The notes beneath the pieces are model-generated. The model was not told the DNA's origin. It ran no database searches and saw only the letters and a list, made by a program, of their open reading frames with translations. The position numbers and the translations under genes were made by a program. 64,000 bases of DNA from Piper betle (taxonomy: Eukaryota > Streptophyta > Magnoliopsida > Piperales > Piperaceae), in NCBI GenBank assembly GCA_033002965.1, contig JAURVB010006353.1, positions 103,813-167,812 of the forward strand, written 5' to 3'. Below are positions 37,240 to 49,406 of the stretch, piece after piece. The stretch's first letter is position 1. Each line of letters opens with the position of its first letter.

Positions 37240-38088
37240 ATTGCCATGATTAGATGTTGAACGACCTATTGTTATCACTTTTGATTGGCTAATTTAATGT
37301 GTGTTGTTAGTATTGAATGACATTTGATTTGTCTCATTCCTGGGATCCGACCTATTTTGTTGTGGTAATTAAGAGTTAAATGATTCATTATTGTGGTTTT
37401 GCATTCAATTGATCAATATCTTCCATGCTTAGGATATTTTGTAAATTATATAACCATTGATGATTGTTTAACTCATGATTAACATTGTTATATTCTAGGT
37501 TGTTAATATTTCCTTTTCATTCATTGGTATGATTGTCAATGATTATTAATAAGACCTCATTGCATTTCATATTTTCTTTCATATGAGGATGATGTAATGA
37601 ATTTTCAATCATGCTCGGCCTTATTGTGACTTGTTAAATCATGGCGTGCACTCGTTCTTATTGCCACCTACTGTGTTTTATGTTTAGTTTACCTCTTTGC
37701 TATTTATTCTTTCCATGTAGAATTCATATCTTATTAATGTTTATCATAGTGTGAGTTGTCATTACCTCATTCGTCAAGCTTTATTTATTGTGTACCTTGG
37801 TTGTTATCCATCTCATTTATTCATTTATCATGTCATCTAAGCATCATGTACACTACTTGGGTGTTAGTGAGTAGTCATGTTTATGTAGGTTTGGTGTAGG
37901 AGCCCATTGCCTAGATGTGAGACTCCGCTTGGAGCTTTTATCAAGTCCATTAAGATTCACTTCTAAGATTTGTCACTCGACTCAATCGATGTTTTAATGT
38001 ACAAATCGTAAGACATGTTAAGTGGTGTTTTATTGAATCCCATTTAACACGGGTAATTTAAACATATCATTTTTCCACGATTAAGAAC

Positions 38089-40489
38089 TGTAACGACCCG
38101 CCATTTTTCACGATATTGTGGGCCTAACTGACTAGGTGTTACTCAAAAGTAAAGTAATTATGTCAAACATTTTTTATAAATAATAACATATATAAAGATC
38201 CCACAGTCTTGGACCGTTTCCCAGCAGCCACACTTATTTCTCAATTAAATAAAAAAAGGAGTTCTCATATTTATTTTGCTCCATACTCTGGATGTCAAAT
38301 CACCTAATCTCGTATCTGCACACCTGCGGAGGCAATTCCGCGTTAGTGATTACAACACTAAGTAGTATAATAGATAAAACAAAACAAGTACATTCCACTA
38401 TTTCCTTATGTTTATTTTAATATGCGGTGGAGCGATTCCGCTATACTCCAAAACAATGCGGAGGAGGTATCCGCTGTGATCCGCACACCCCGGCTGTAGC
38501 CTTTTTGTGGGGAGGCTACCACTACCGTCTCCAGTGCCAGTGCCTCGCACACCCCGGCCGTAGCCTTTTTGTGGGGTAGCTATCACTACACTCGGGTGAT
38601 TGCTATGCGCCGTTTGTGGGGAAGCTCTCACTACCAATTCTAGTGCCAGTGCCTTGCACACCACGGCCGTAGCCTTTTTATGGGGAGGCTATCACTGCAC
38701 TCCAGTGCCAATGCCTTGCACACCCCGGCCGCAGCCTTTTTTGGGGCGGCTATCACTGCACTCAGGTGATTGCTATGCCCCGTTTGTGGGGAAGCTCTCA
38801 CTGCCAACTCTAGTGCCAGTGCCTCACACACCCCGGCCGTAGCCTTTTTATGGGGCGGCTATCACTGCACTCCAGTGCCAGTGCCTCACACACCCCGGCC
38901 GTAGCCTTTTATAGGGCAGCTATCACTGCACTCCAGTGCGATGGAGGAATCGCTGTGCCTCACTCACCCCGGCCGTAGCCTTTTATGGGGTGGCTATCAC
39001 TACTCTAAAATAATGTCGATGCATTACAAAATTCACGCACATAACACGACCCAGTGTCGGACTGAGTCAATTCATTGACCCCGGTTGCACTCGGTGCATG
39101 GTAGTCGAATCTGAGCTTAGGCCGACCTAGGCTACCAACAAGGAAAATACGATGTTCTACCTATTATACGTACCTGATTTGTGATTACGTCTGACTGTGA
39201 TCCACTTACCCTAATCTGAATGAGGGCATAAAATTATACATTAGTATAATTTTATTTTGCATGAGCCTACATGCAACTATATGACTGATGTACTATCGAT
39301 TTTGAAGATATAAAATATATCATGCTGGACTTCATTAATTATTTAATTTCCAGTAAGTTCAATGATAATTTATTATCAATGTGATATAATCTATTAAGTC
39401 CTTTTTTCACATTTCCAATTAACTATCCCAAATAAAACCTTTATTTACTAGTTAATAACTTAATTATTAACCATATTGAATACTTAATTACTAGTATTAG
39501 TATGTTCTTTAACTGATTTGTATTATCCTAATTTAAGGATGTCATTAGTACAGTTATTTGTAACTTATCTTTAACTCGACCGTTTCGAGTCATCCCATAT
39601 TTACAAAACTGCCCTTCTTCTTCCCCGACGTCCTTCTCTTTCCCATACCTTCTTCTTCTTCGCACCCAAAACCAGCATGTCTTATTTTCCTTCCACCCAA
39701 TTTCAGACCCCATCTTTTATCTACCCCACTGATCCGATTGGTAAACCCCAAAGATCCAATCTTTATCCGCTGCTATCTCATGAAACTCGGACTACACCCC
39801 ACATGGGGACCTTAATTTCACCATTCATGGTGGCCGACCAGCAGCCATGGCGACCATGTCCTGCCCCATCAAGGTGACGACCAGAACCACCCCAAGTGAC
39901 GATCAGTCTGCCCTTTCCATAGCGGATCCACGTCTGGCCAGCAACACCGCTGGGAGCACTCCCTACTTCCAGCACGTCAACCCAACTCACAAGGATGGAA
40001 GATAGTGTTGTTGCTGCTGCAAAAACAGCAAGACGTCCTCCTCGTTCTCTTCTTCCCTTGTTGATTTCTTATTTGATTCTTATGTTTATCATGCTTATGA
40101 TTTATGCAACATGTATATGCATGCAACAAAAGAAAAAGAAAGGAAAAGAAATTACCCGAGCGAAGGTGGAAAACCAGCGTCTATCTAAGGAAGAAAAAGA
40201 TGTAGATGACGCCCTCCCCTTCTCCTTTTATAAAGAATAAATGACGGCTAGGGTTTGTGAAAGTACCCTTTCACCATAATTCCTTTAACCGGGTAATTGA
40301 GTAATTAACACGGTTCACTTAACCTCTTAAATGGGAACATGGTATGGTTCACTTAAATGGTTAAATGGATAATTAATGTGTTCGACTCGACTGATTCAAC
40401 TAGAATCGTCCGATTAGAAATTACTTTTCAATTTAATCGGGTAATTCATACTTAACCAGCTAATGAAAATTTTTTTCCGGGTCTTTACA
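38089..40489 (-). repeat. family C LTR, left arm of the inverted gypsy structure (C1)
   Basis: 2401 bp. The + strand starts TGTAACGACCC and ends GGTCTTTACA, an inverted TG...CA LTR. On the minus strand it has a TATAAAAGG box at about 40218-40230. The 38455-39005 part is a GC-rich minisatellite with about seven units. A frame at 39995-40240 encodes a hydrophobic stretch but is absent from the related LTR at 53549-55913. Confidence 0.85.
38455..39005 (-). repeat. GC-rich minisatellite in LTR C1
   Basis: About seven units built around GGCCGTAGCCTTTTTATGGG and GGCTATCACTGCACTC, mixed with a second motif (TTTGTGGGGAAGCTCTCAC). Each unit can fold back through TAGCC and GGCTA. The same array occurs in C2 (about seven units) and C3 (about four). 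The frames reported here are translations of this repeat. Confidence 0.88.
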
Positions 40490-41311
40490 ATCTCCCAACT
40501 TAGAACTATTTCGTCCCCGAAATATCATAGCATAAATCGAATTTACAAGGATTTTATGCTACAAACAGGTTAGGATATTTTCTTGCCGTTTCCTGTTCAG
40601 TCTCCCATGTCGCTTCTTCTGATCCCTGATTTCTCCATAATACCTTTACCAAAGAGATCTCCTTGCTACGGAGTGTCTTTGTTTCCCTTACCAAGATTCG
40701 AATCGGTTTTTCCTAGTAGGTTAAATCCGATTGTAGCTCTAAATCTGCAAAATTTGTGATAATGTGATTCTCATCTCGTACATATTTCTTTAGCATCGAC
40801 ACATGAAAGACATTGTGTACACCATCAAGGCTTGGTGGTAATGCTAATCTATATGCACAACTTCCGATTCGATCCAAAATTGGAAATGCTCCTATGAATC
40901 TTGGCTTCAACTTCCCTGATGTTCTAAATCTGATCACTCCCTTTTTAGGTGAGGTCTTAAGGTAGACGAACTCCCCAACTTGGAATTCTAAGTTCTTCCT
41001 TGGAGTATCAGCATAACTTTTCTGCCGATCCTGAGTTGCCTTAAGCCTTTGCTGGATGAGTTGCACCTTTTCAGGTGCTTCTCTCACCATCTCTGGCCCG
41101 ACTATAACCATCTCTGTAGACTCCAACTAGCATGATGGAGATCGACAAGGCCTACCGTATAAGGCTTCAAAAGGTGCCATTCCTATACTGGCTTGGTAAG
41201 AGTTATTATAGGTGAATTCAGCCAAGGCTAAGTGTTTCTCCCAATCTCCTCCCCAGTCGAGGATGCAAGTTCTCAACAAATCCTCCAAGGTTTGATTGGT
41301 CCTCTCACTCT
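40490..41311 (-). pseudogene. 3' part of pol (integrase end to chromodomain), left arm
   Basis: The minus strand holds integrase C-terminal sequence from [13 protein letters not shown] through FEALYGRP (41318-41127). A stop (TAG, about 41127) follows, then 137 open codons with FVYLKTSPKKG, YRLALPPSLDGVHNVF and VSMLKKYV (41126-40713), a stop where the sister copy has Glu, and a chromodomain-like end. It then runs into the PPT and LTR C1. It is an inverted near-copy of 42320-43149. Confidence 0.85.
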
Positions 41312-43149
41312 GACCCATGACTTGGAACTGGCAGCAGTAGTTTTTGCTCTAAAGATTTGGAGGCACTACTTGTATGGGGCCCAGTTCGAAGTTTTCACCA
41401 ACCATAAAAGTTTGAAGTATATCTTCACCTAGAATGACCTTAACCTTCGACAGAGACAGTGGATAGAATACTTGAAGGACTATGATTTCCAAATTTTATA
41501 CCACCCGGGAAAAGCGAACGTTGTGGCCGACGCATTGAGTCGGAAGGGCAAGATGGACAAGGGTCAACAACTAGCTAGACTTTGGGCTATGTCAGCTGAG
41601 GTGGTAGCTATTAACCCGGTGGAACGAATGATAGGAATACTGGCGAACCTGGTTATCTCCAATGAATTGGTGGACCGAGTTAAGCTAACACAAATGGAAG
41701 ATGAGAAGCTGAATGAAATGTTGGACAAAACTCCCAACATTGTAGCAGATTCCAACAGTGTAATCAGATTTAGAGGGAGATTGTGTGTACCCAACAATGA
41801 TGCATTAAAACGAGATATTCTGGAAGAAGCTCATCGTTCAAGGTTCTCAATACACCCTGGTGTTACAAAGATGTACCAGGACTTGAAACGAACCTACTGG
41901 TGGGTTGGAATGAAGAGGGATGTGGTGGATTTTGTTTCCAAGTGTCAGACGTGCCAATTGATCAAAGCCCAACATCAACTACCCAGTGGATTATTACAAC
42001 CTTTAGAGATACCTACCTGGAAATGGGAGCGTGTCACATGTGATTTTATTACTAAACTCCCAAGGACTTTGAAGAGACATGACTCTATATGGGTAGTTGT
42101 GGACCGTTTGACTAAGGCAGCTCATTTTATCCCCACAAAATCAACAAGGACTGCGGAATACTTAGTAGAACTGTACATAAATAACATTGTCAGGCTGCAT
42201 GGAATTCCGAAGGAGATAGTCTCTGACAGAGATCCCCTATTCACGTCACATTTTTGGGAAGTTTTCCAAAAGCTATGGGGACCCAAATCAAGTTAAGTAT
42301 AGCATATCACCCCCAAACTGATGGTCAAAGTGAGAGGACCAATCAAACCTTGGAGGATTTGTTGAGAGCTTGCAACCTTGACTGGGGAGGAGATTGGGAG
42401 AAACACTTAGCCTTGGCTGAATTCACCTATAATAACTCTTACCAAGCCAGTATAGGAATGGCACCGTTTGAAGCCTTATACGGTAGGCCTTGTTGATCTC
42501 CATCATGCTGGTTGGAATCTACAGAGATGGTTATAGTCGGGCCAGAGATGGTGAGAGAAGCAGCTGAAAAGGTGCAACTCATCCAGCAAAGGCTTAAGGC
42601 AGCTTAGGATCGGCAGAAAAGTTATGCTGATACTCGAAGGAAGGACTTAGAATTCCAAGTTGGGGAGTTCGTCTACCTTAAGACCTAACCTAATAAGGGA
42701 GTGATCAGATTTAGAACATCAGGGAAGTTGAAGCCAAGATTCATAGGAGCATTTCCAATTTTGGATCGAATCGGAAGTTGTGCATATAGATTAGCATTAC
42801 CACCAAGCCTTGATGGTGTACACAATGTCTTTCATGTGTCAATGCTAAAGAAATATGTACAAGATGAGAATCACATTATCACAAATTTTGCAGATTTAGA
42901 GCTACAATCGGATTTAACCTACGAGGAAAAATCGATTCGAATCTTGGCAAGGGAAACAAAGACACTCCGTAGCAAGGAGATCCCTTTGGTAAAGGTATTA
43001 TGGAGAAATCAGGGATCAGAAGAAGCGACATGGGAGACTGAACAGGAAATGGCCAGAAAATATCCTAACCTGTTTGTAGCATAAAATCCGTGTAAATCCG
43101 ATTTATGCTATGATATTTCGGGGATAAAATAGTTCTAAGTTGGGGAGAT
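41312..43149 (+). pseudogene. RNase H end, integrase and chromodomain of gypsy family C, right arm
   Basis: It starts mid-RNase H at [10 protein letters not shown] (41313) with a stop at 41430. An open frame of 274 codons (41472-42296) holds the RNase H end (YHPGKANVVADALSRK), an intact integrase zinc site (H121, H128, C158, C161) and catalytic Asp191 and Asp252. A one-base loss near 42270 shifts the frame; the third acidic residue lies in the next frame ([13 protein letters not shown], 42300-42496). Stops at 42494 and 42605 break it further. An open part at 42701-43084 carries the integrase tail and a chromodomain-like end (LWRNQGSEEATWE). Gag, protease and RT are missing. Confidence 0.88.
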
Positions 43150-44894
43150 TGTAAAGACCCGGGAAAAAAAATTTTTTTCATTAGCTGGTTAAGTATGAAT
43201 TACCCGGTTAAATTGAAAAGTAATTTCTGATCGGACGATTCTAGTTTAATCAGTCGAGTCGAACACATTAATTATCCATTTAACCATTTAAGTGAACCAT
43301 ACCATTTAAGAGGTTGAGTGAAAAGGTTAAGTGAACCGTGTTAATTACCCAATGACCCGGTTAAAGGAATTATGGTGAAAGGGTGCTTCCACAAACCCTA
43401 GCCGTCATACAAAAGGAGAAGGGGTCGTTGAACGTAGGAAATACCAATGGGTGATGGGGTGTGAGAATTTAATGAAGGGGTCGTTGAACCTAGGAAATAC
43501 CAATAGATGATGGGGTATGAGAATTTAATGGAGGGAATGGTTGAAGTATATATATATGCAGGAGGAGGGAGTATTTCACCCTCATCTCCGTCCCAGGCGA
43601 CCTCCCCATTACTGTGTGAGTATTTCATCCCTCATCTCCGTCCCAGGCGACCTCCCCATTACTGTGTGAGTATTTCATCCCTCATCTCCTTCCCAGGCGA
43701 CCTCCCCATTACTGTATTAGGGTTCACGGGTCACAGTCAGACGTAATCACAAATCTGGTCATATAATAGGTAGAACATCATACTTTCCTTGTTGGTAGCC
43801 TAGGTCGGCCTGAGCCCAGATTTGACCACCATGTACCGAATGCAACCGGGGTGAAAGAGTTGACTCAGTCCAACACTGGGGTCGTATTATGTGTGTAAAT
43901 TATGTAATGCATCGACATTGTTTTGGAGTAGTGATAGCCGCCCCATAAAAAGGCTACGGCTGGGGTGAGCGAGGCACAGCGATTCCTCCATCGCACTGGA
44001 GTGCAGTGATAGCCTCCCCATAAAAAGGCTACAGCCGGGGTGTGTGAGGCACTGGCACTAGAATTGGAAGTGAGAGCTTCCCCACAAACGGGGCCTAGCA
44101 ATCACCTGAGTGCGATGATAGCCTCCCCATAAAAAAGGCTACGTCCGGGGTGTGTGAAGCACTAGCACTATAGTTGGCAGTGAGAGCTTCCCCACAAACG
44201 GGGCATAGCAATCACCTGAGTGTAGTGATAGCCACCCCACAAAAAGGCTACGGCCGGGGTGTGCAAGGCATTGGCACTGGAGTGCAGTGATAGCCTCCCC
44301 ATAAAAAGGCTACGGCCGGGGTGTGCGACGTACTGGCACTAGAATTGGTAGTGAGAACTTCCCCACAAATGGGGCATAGCAATCACCCGAGTGCAGTGAT
44401 ATCTACCCTACAAAAAGGCTATGGCCGGGGTGTGCGAGGCACTGGCACTAGAGACGGTAGTGGTAGCCTCCCCACAAAAAAGGCTACGGCCGGGGTGTGC
44501 GGATCACAGCGGATACCTCCTCCGCATTGTTTTGGAGTATAGCGGAATCGCTCCACCGCATATTAAAATAAACATAAGGAAATAGTGGAATGTACTTATT
44601 TTGTTTTATCTATTATACTACTTAGTGTTGTAATCATTAACGCGGAATTGCCTCTGCAGGTGTGCAGATACGAGATTAGGTGATTTGACATCCAGAGTAT
44701 GGAGCAAAATAAATATGAGAACTCCTTTTTTTATTTAATTGAGAAATAAGTGTGACTGCTAGGAAATGGTCCAAGACTGTGGGATCTTTATATATGTTAT
44801 TATTTATAAAAAATATTTGACATAATTACTTTACTTTTGAGTAACACCTAGCCAGTTAGGCCCACAATATCGTGAAAAATGGCGGGTCGTTACA
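43150..44894 (+). repeat. family C LTR, right arm (C2), internally deleted
   Basis: 1745 bp, TGTAAAGACCC...GGTCGTTACA, after a purine tract (TTGGGGAGAT). Compared with C1 it keeps the first about 280 bp and the last about 1150 bp. The roughly 1-kb middle is replaced by about 300 bp of short tandem repeats, and the TATA box reads CATACAAAAGG. The minisatellite (43925-44525) has about seven units. Confidence 0.85.
43420..43716 (+). repeat. two short tandem arrays in LTR C2
   Basis: A roughly 57-bp unit around GGGGTCGTTGAACSTAGGAA is present twice (about 43424-43535). A 50-bp unit starting GTATTTCATCCCTCATCTCC is present three times (43571-43619, 43620-43669, 43670-about 43716). C1 and C3 lack them. 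Confidence 0.85.
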
Positions 44895-45242
44895 ATTTGT
44901 CAGCATGATATTTAGTTATTTTGGGGTCAATGACATTTGTTGTCAATGCTTTTCTATTATTAATGTAGGTGGGGATCTAGAGTGGGAGGTTTTGGCATTG
45001 GCAGAGGAGCAATGATCTTTATTTGCACAAATATACATGACCCAACGTTCTATTTCTTGGTTGTGTAGCCTTCATGTTATCTTTTGTGATGTATCTATAA
45101 TGTTGCCATCCATTTTGTTTATCAGTCATGTATTATGTTATTTGCGTGATCCAAACATGTTTGAACTATTTTGAGGCTTATTCAGCAATTATAATGTGTG
45201 TGATCAGCAGTTGGGTCGAGACCTAGTTTATGACTTGTGATA
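44895..45242 (+). repeat. probable continuation of the long LTR broken at 38088
   Basis: Late-LTR blocks follow ('TTAGTTATTTTGGGGTCAATGACATT', 'TTAATGTAGGTGGGGA'), like those of families A and B after their 'ATGAGATCC' block. About 600 bp expected between 38088 and 44895 are absent. Confidence 0.45.
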
Positions 45243-45247
45243 ATTAG

Positions 45248-48200
45248 TGTAACACCACAATTTTGGTTCACCTAAAAACTGGATAAAAAATGTTACAATC
45301 GAGTTGAGTCATGTTTAAAGTTGTCGGTTGGTATGACTCGATTAATAAAATAGATCGAAATAACCTTCTTAGTGTCATGAGAATGGATGACATCGTTAAA
45401 TACACATTAAAACACATCGAACATAAATAAAAGTAAGAAAGTAAATACCGATGCTGAGCTCAAGTGTGTGTAGCATTTATCCGTCCACCCACCCAAGTTA
45501 ACTCAAAATTGCAAGACCTACATATGTTATATGAAAAATGTTAGTAACGAATGTTACTAGTCCAAAAAATAACTAATACTGTAAAACCTGAAAAAAATAA
45601 TTAGGTTATTTTATTTAGGGTTTTGTAAATCTTAAGAACAAACCATAAATAATATTTAACTAAATAGTATTCTTAAAAATCAATATTGGCCTTTATTATA
45701 TTGGTACAATGATATTTATGAATGATTTTAAATAAATTTTGTTTATTGAATTTTTGGGATTGAGAGTTATGAGTGCAATTTAACATTTATTCACATTAAG
45801 TAAATAATAAGTTTTTGACTTTTCATTATCAAACTAATTGTTAGCATTTAATATAATTATTTGTGATTACATTCTTTTCTATAAAATTTAATGTAGTACC
45901 TTCTTGAATTCCACACATATTAATAAAATTTAATGTAGTGACTTCTTGATTTCTAAACACATTCTTCTATATAACGGAGAGTTCTGTTGATGTTGAATGA
46001 AACATCCTCTGGATAGTTTGTGAGCACATTTGACTCACAAAAGGAAGGCTTTAGGATCGTGTGTTATAGTTGCAGGTTCCTCATCACAATTCCAGATCCG
46101 TATAATTATTTGAAATGTTGTATTTTAACTTGTTGGCAGCCCTGGTCGGCCTGAGCTCAGATTCGACCACCATGCACCTAGTGCAACTGGGGTCAAGGAA
46201 TTGACTCAATCTGACACGGGGCCGCACCTTTAAAATTACTATGTAGGAGTCTTGGTTGACTTGAGTATCTGACCACCATGTGCTGGAACGCAATCGGGGT
46301 CGACTCAATTCGGCACAAGGCAACACCCCCTAAAATATTGAACACCTGCCCCATGCTGAAAGGGGTGACAAGGCACAATGGTGCAAGACAGCTCATTATG
46401 CACTTGTGATACCGAGAGGGTGAGTCAATGGTAAATATCAGTAACTATAGGCCGTGGACCACATAGCGTATGTGCGCATGCATGGGAAGGTAGTTGGATG
46501 GGGTGGTCACCCCTCCCAGCATATAACGAGCTTGGCATAGGCTCATAACAACTAAAAGACTCTTCAAACGATAATAAGGATTTTATTGACTTGTTTCATT
46601 TAATTATGCGGTTTAGTGGTTTTATCACTAACACGAAATTGCCTCCACAGGTATGAGCATGGAAGGATGGGTAGAGTCGGGACAGCTTGAGGACTCTATT
46701 ATTGGAATATTCTTTTCTCGAGATTGTTTGCATGACAATGGGATTTTGGTTCGGTTCATGGGACTTAGATTATTCCGAGCATTTATATATTAAATTTATT
46801 GTTATGGATTTATTTAAAATCTTCAAAATTAATTGGAAATTAATTTATGAGACACTTAGTTTCATATATTAACACTTGGCTCGTGGCTCAGAACGGGCGG
46901 GTCGTTACAAATACAAACTACCAAATGGGTTTAAGATTAACTCACGCTGGGCGGTAAGCAAACATACTTAAGCAAGTACTGGCTCGCATGCGTGGCTTGC
47001 ATGCATTTATCATACATTTCTAGAGCTTTAGTTCAAAAACCAACAAGGGATCTCATCCTTATAGTTTTATTAAACATGTGTAAAAAACACGACTAGATGG
47101 CCCGACATCGGAGGGATCCGATAAAATACCACCAATGTCGTCTTATGTCTAAAACACGATTAAACTCTACAAGCAAGGAGTCAAACAGAGAGGGCAAGTC
47201 CTAAGAACCTGTGGTCCAAGCTCCAAATGTATCTGCACATCTACGGCGAGCTGAGACTCCGAAACATACATCGGAACCCACTAGTACATAAATACTAACA
47301 TTTCTATATTATACATGCTCGTGGTGTGTGCTTATATTACCAATATATCCCGATAAAGAAAACAATACTAACAAACCTATAACTAAACAAATAGCACTCA
47401 TAGATAATTAGATAAATAATAAATACATAAATATAAATAATACTCTAATCATAAAATAATAATATAATTATAGTATATAAATATACGGGTAAACACGAGT
47501 AAATATCAACATATACTACTGCTAGTAAATATATAAATAAATAAATATATAATAAATAATTCAATAAGTAAATAAATAAATGAATAATTAGTTAATACTC
47601 ATTAATCATGAATATTAATAATATCCTAGTCATACAATACAAGAATACATAATTAAATACAAATAAATAATAACACACACACACACATAACGAACAAATA
47701 AATATATACAATTTAGTAAACATAATAAGACTAATATTCATAAGTAAATATAATATTAATAATAACAAATAATAACGTAAACATTCATCATATATGATAA
47801 ACATAGAAATAAAAATAAATAAATAATAATGAATAAATAAATAAGTAAATAAATAAATAAAACAATAAATATAGAAAAATAATCATAACATCAAATCATG
47901 AGAATATGCATCACAACTAACATAGAGGTTATTGAATTACCAAAACCGGTGAAAGAAAGCACAAAAACGGTATGAAAATCAGTTGAACCAAACCAAATCG
48001 AGCTGAAATAGACCGAACCGAATGGGCTAAACCATGGCCTGGGTTAATTGGAAAATAGGTTGGGTTGATTGGGTGGACATGAACTGGACAGGCAAACTTT
48101 GACATGGGTTGGCAGGCTAGTGAATAAGATCAGACAAGCGGACGAGAACATGAATGCGGGCGGCGAACGCGATCACATGCAAACGAGAAAACAGGCTCAA

Positions 48201-49331
48201 CAAGGGGCGGTGGTGCCCATCGCCGAAAAATGATGATCACAGCGTGGCTAGGCCTGCTGTCAGTCAGGATGGACAATGGGCATGAAGGCGGAGGTGCTAA
48301 TGGTAACGATCGGCAGAGTCCGGCCACTGGCTGGCCGGAAAAGGCCAGAAAGAGGTGGTGTTGTCATTGGATGCGGCGACGTCGCCGGCAGCAACCCTGG
48401 TTATGGCAGAGGTTGGTGTCAGTCTCAAATAGAAGATTTCGGCGAGGGAAAGTTGTCGGGGTGGTCAGATCAGCTGGAGGTGGCTCGCCGGCGCCAAAAA
48501 CGGCCCAAACGGCAGCGGCAGTGGTGTAGTCTGGCTCCAAAAACTCCCTCACCAGTGGTGATTGTGGTAGTGCCGGTGGTCGTGAGTGGTTTGAATGCAA
48601 AGCCAACCACGAGGCAGTCATAGGGGTGCCTGTCCAGTGGCTGGGGGCGAGGTGGAGACTCGCCGACAGTGAGCTGAAGTGGTGGCGGTGCTATGAGTAT
48701 AAAGCTATGAAAATGTGGGAAGGTGCTAAAAATAAAATGGAGAATGCTAGGGTTGATGTGGACCGCTTAAATCTTGCCATGTGGCACGATCTGAACTGGG
48801 CCAAACCAACAGTCATAACATTAGCAGCTGCGTGGCGCTCACTAATGAGCATCATGGCACTGAGCATGCACGAGGGGTTCAAAACGTGCACAAAACACCA
48901 TGTCTCTGATGCCCTAGCATTGTGGCACTAAGGCCTAGAACCAGGCAAAGAGAGAGAGAAAGGTAAGGGAAGAAGGGGGGAAAGGTGGGGAAGTGAAGGA
49001 CCTGGCTTGGGAGTCTTCTAGGGCACATCTAAGGCTAAATGGTACACCCAGAATGCATGCAACATGGCTCTAAACGCGACTATGCACAACATGAACCTAA
49101 GCTCCATTAAACAACTGAAATGAGATAGGATCTGACTTTGCAATTGGGACAAGCTTGAACAACTTAACACAGATGCACTCAATGTCCAATCCCACAATAA
49201 CACACAAGAACCCACCTAGTGTAAGACTGATTGAACTAGACTAACTGCATGCTACCCAAGTTAAGATAGAAGTGAATCGGTCGTAAAATACTAGGCCAAC
49301 AGGATGGGTTTTATGGGCATAGGGTTTTACT
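45248..49331 (-). mobile_element. family B solo LTR (copy 2), itself interrupted
   Basis: Perfect TSD ATTAG at 45243-45247 and 49332-49336. The + strand starts TGTAACACC and ends GGGTTTTAC(T), an inverted LTR. Without the nested family D LTR it is about 2.75 kb. It mirrors copy 3: 45248-45579 with 23324-22990, 46915-47340 with about 22940-22300, the AT-rich part 47340-47940 and the GC-rich part 47940-48950. The many short frames in the GC-rich part are on both strands and show no domain. Confidence 0.85.
45580..46909 (+). mobile_element. family D solo LTR nested in family B copy 2
   Basis: 1330 bp with a perfect TSD AATAC (45575-45579 and 46910-46914). Ends TGTAAAACCT and GTCGTTACA. The family B LTR continues across it. 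The part at 46135-46660 is related to the fragment at 8510-8930, and its GGCCTGAGCTCAGATTCGACC block also occurs in family C LTRs. Confidence 0.9.
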
Positions 49332-49336
49332 ATTAG

Positions 49337-49406
49337 TAGGTTCGCCTAGCTCGGGACAACAATAAGTCAGTTCAGTCAATTGAGTCATCATTTAAGTCAG
49401 TCCAAC
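49337..49406 (+). repeat. short LTR segment between family B copy 2 and family A copy 2
   Basis: The segment (GGTTCGCCTAGCTCGGG...) resembles the first bases of family B copy 3 (20302-20340). It is the left flank into which the family A element inserted; the right flank continues at 61137. Confidence 0.55.

Larger units (their letters stand above)
34102..38088 (+). repeat. long LTR (family F-like), interrupted by other elements
   Basis: It starts TGTAAAACTTGAG (34102). The CT-rich leader is at 34780-34930, and the usual late LTR blocks are at 37895-38070 ('GGTGTAGGAGCCCATTGCC', 'TTTTATTGAATCCCATTTAAC'). Inside lie a direct duplication (about 35055-35300 and 35710-35970), a copia 3' end and a TRIM. 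It is broken at 38088 by the inverted gypsy structure and seems to resume at 44895. Reading frames are short and without motifs. Confidence 0.5.

Noticed and set aside
38398..38842. Frames of 63-88 codons with similar repeated sequence, also at 43865-44542 and 53899-54256
   Set aside because: They are readings of the same minisatellite in different LTRs and orientations.
39995..40240. 81-codon frame with a hydrophobic segment in LTR C1
   Set aside because: It is antisense to the LTR transcript direction and the homologous part of C3 (about 55330-55740) has no such frame.
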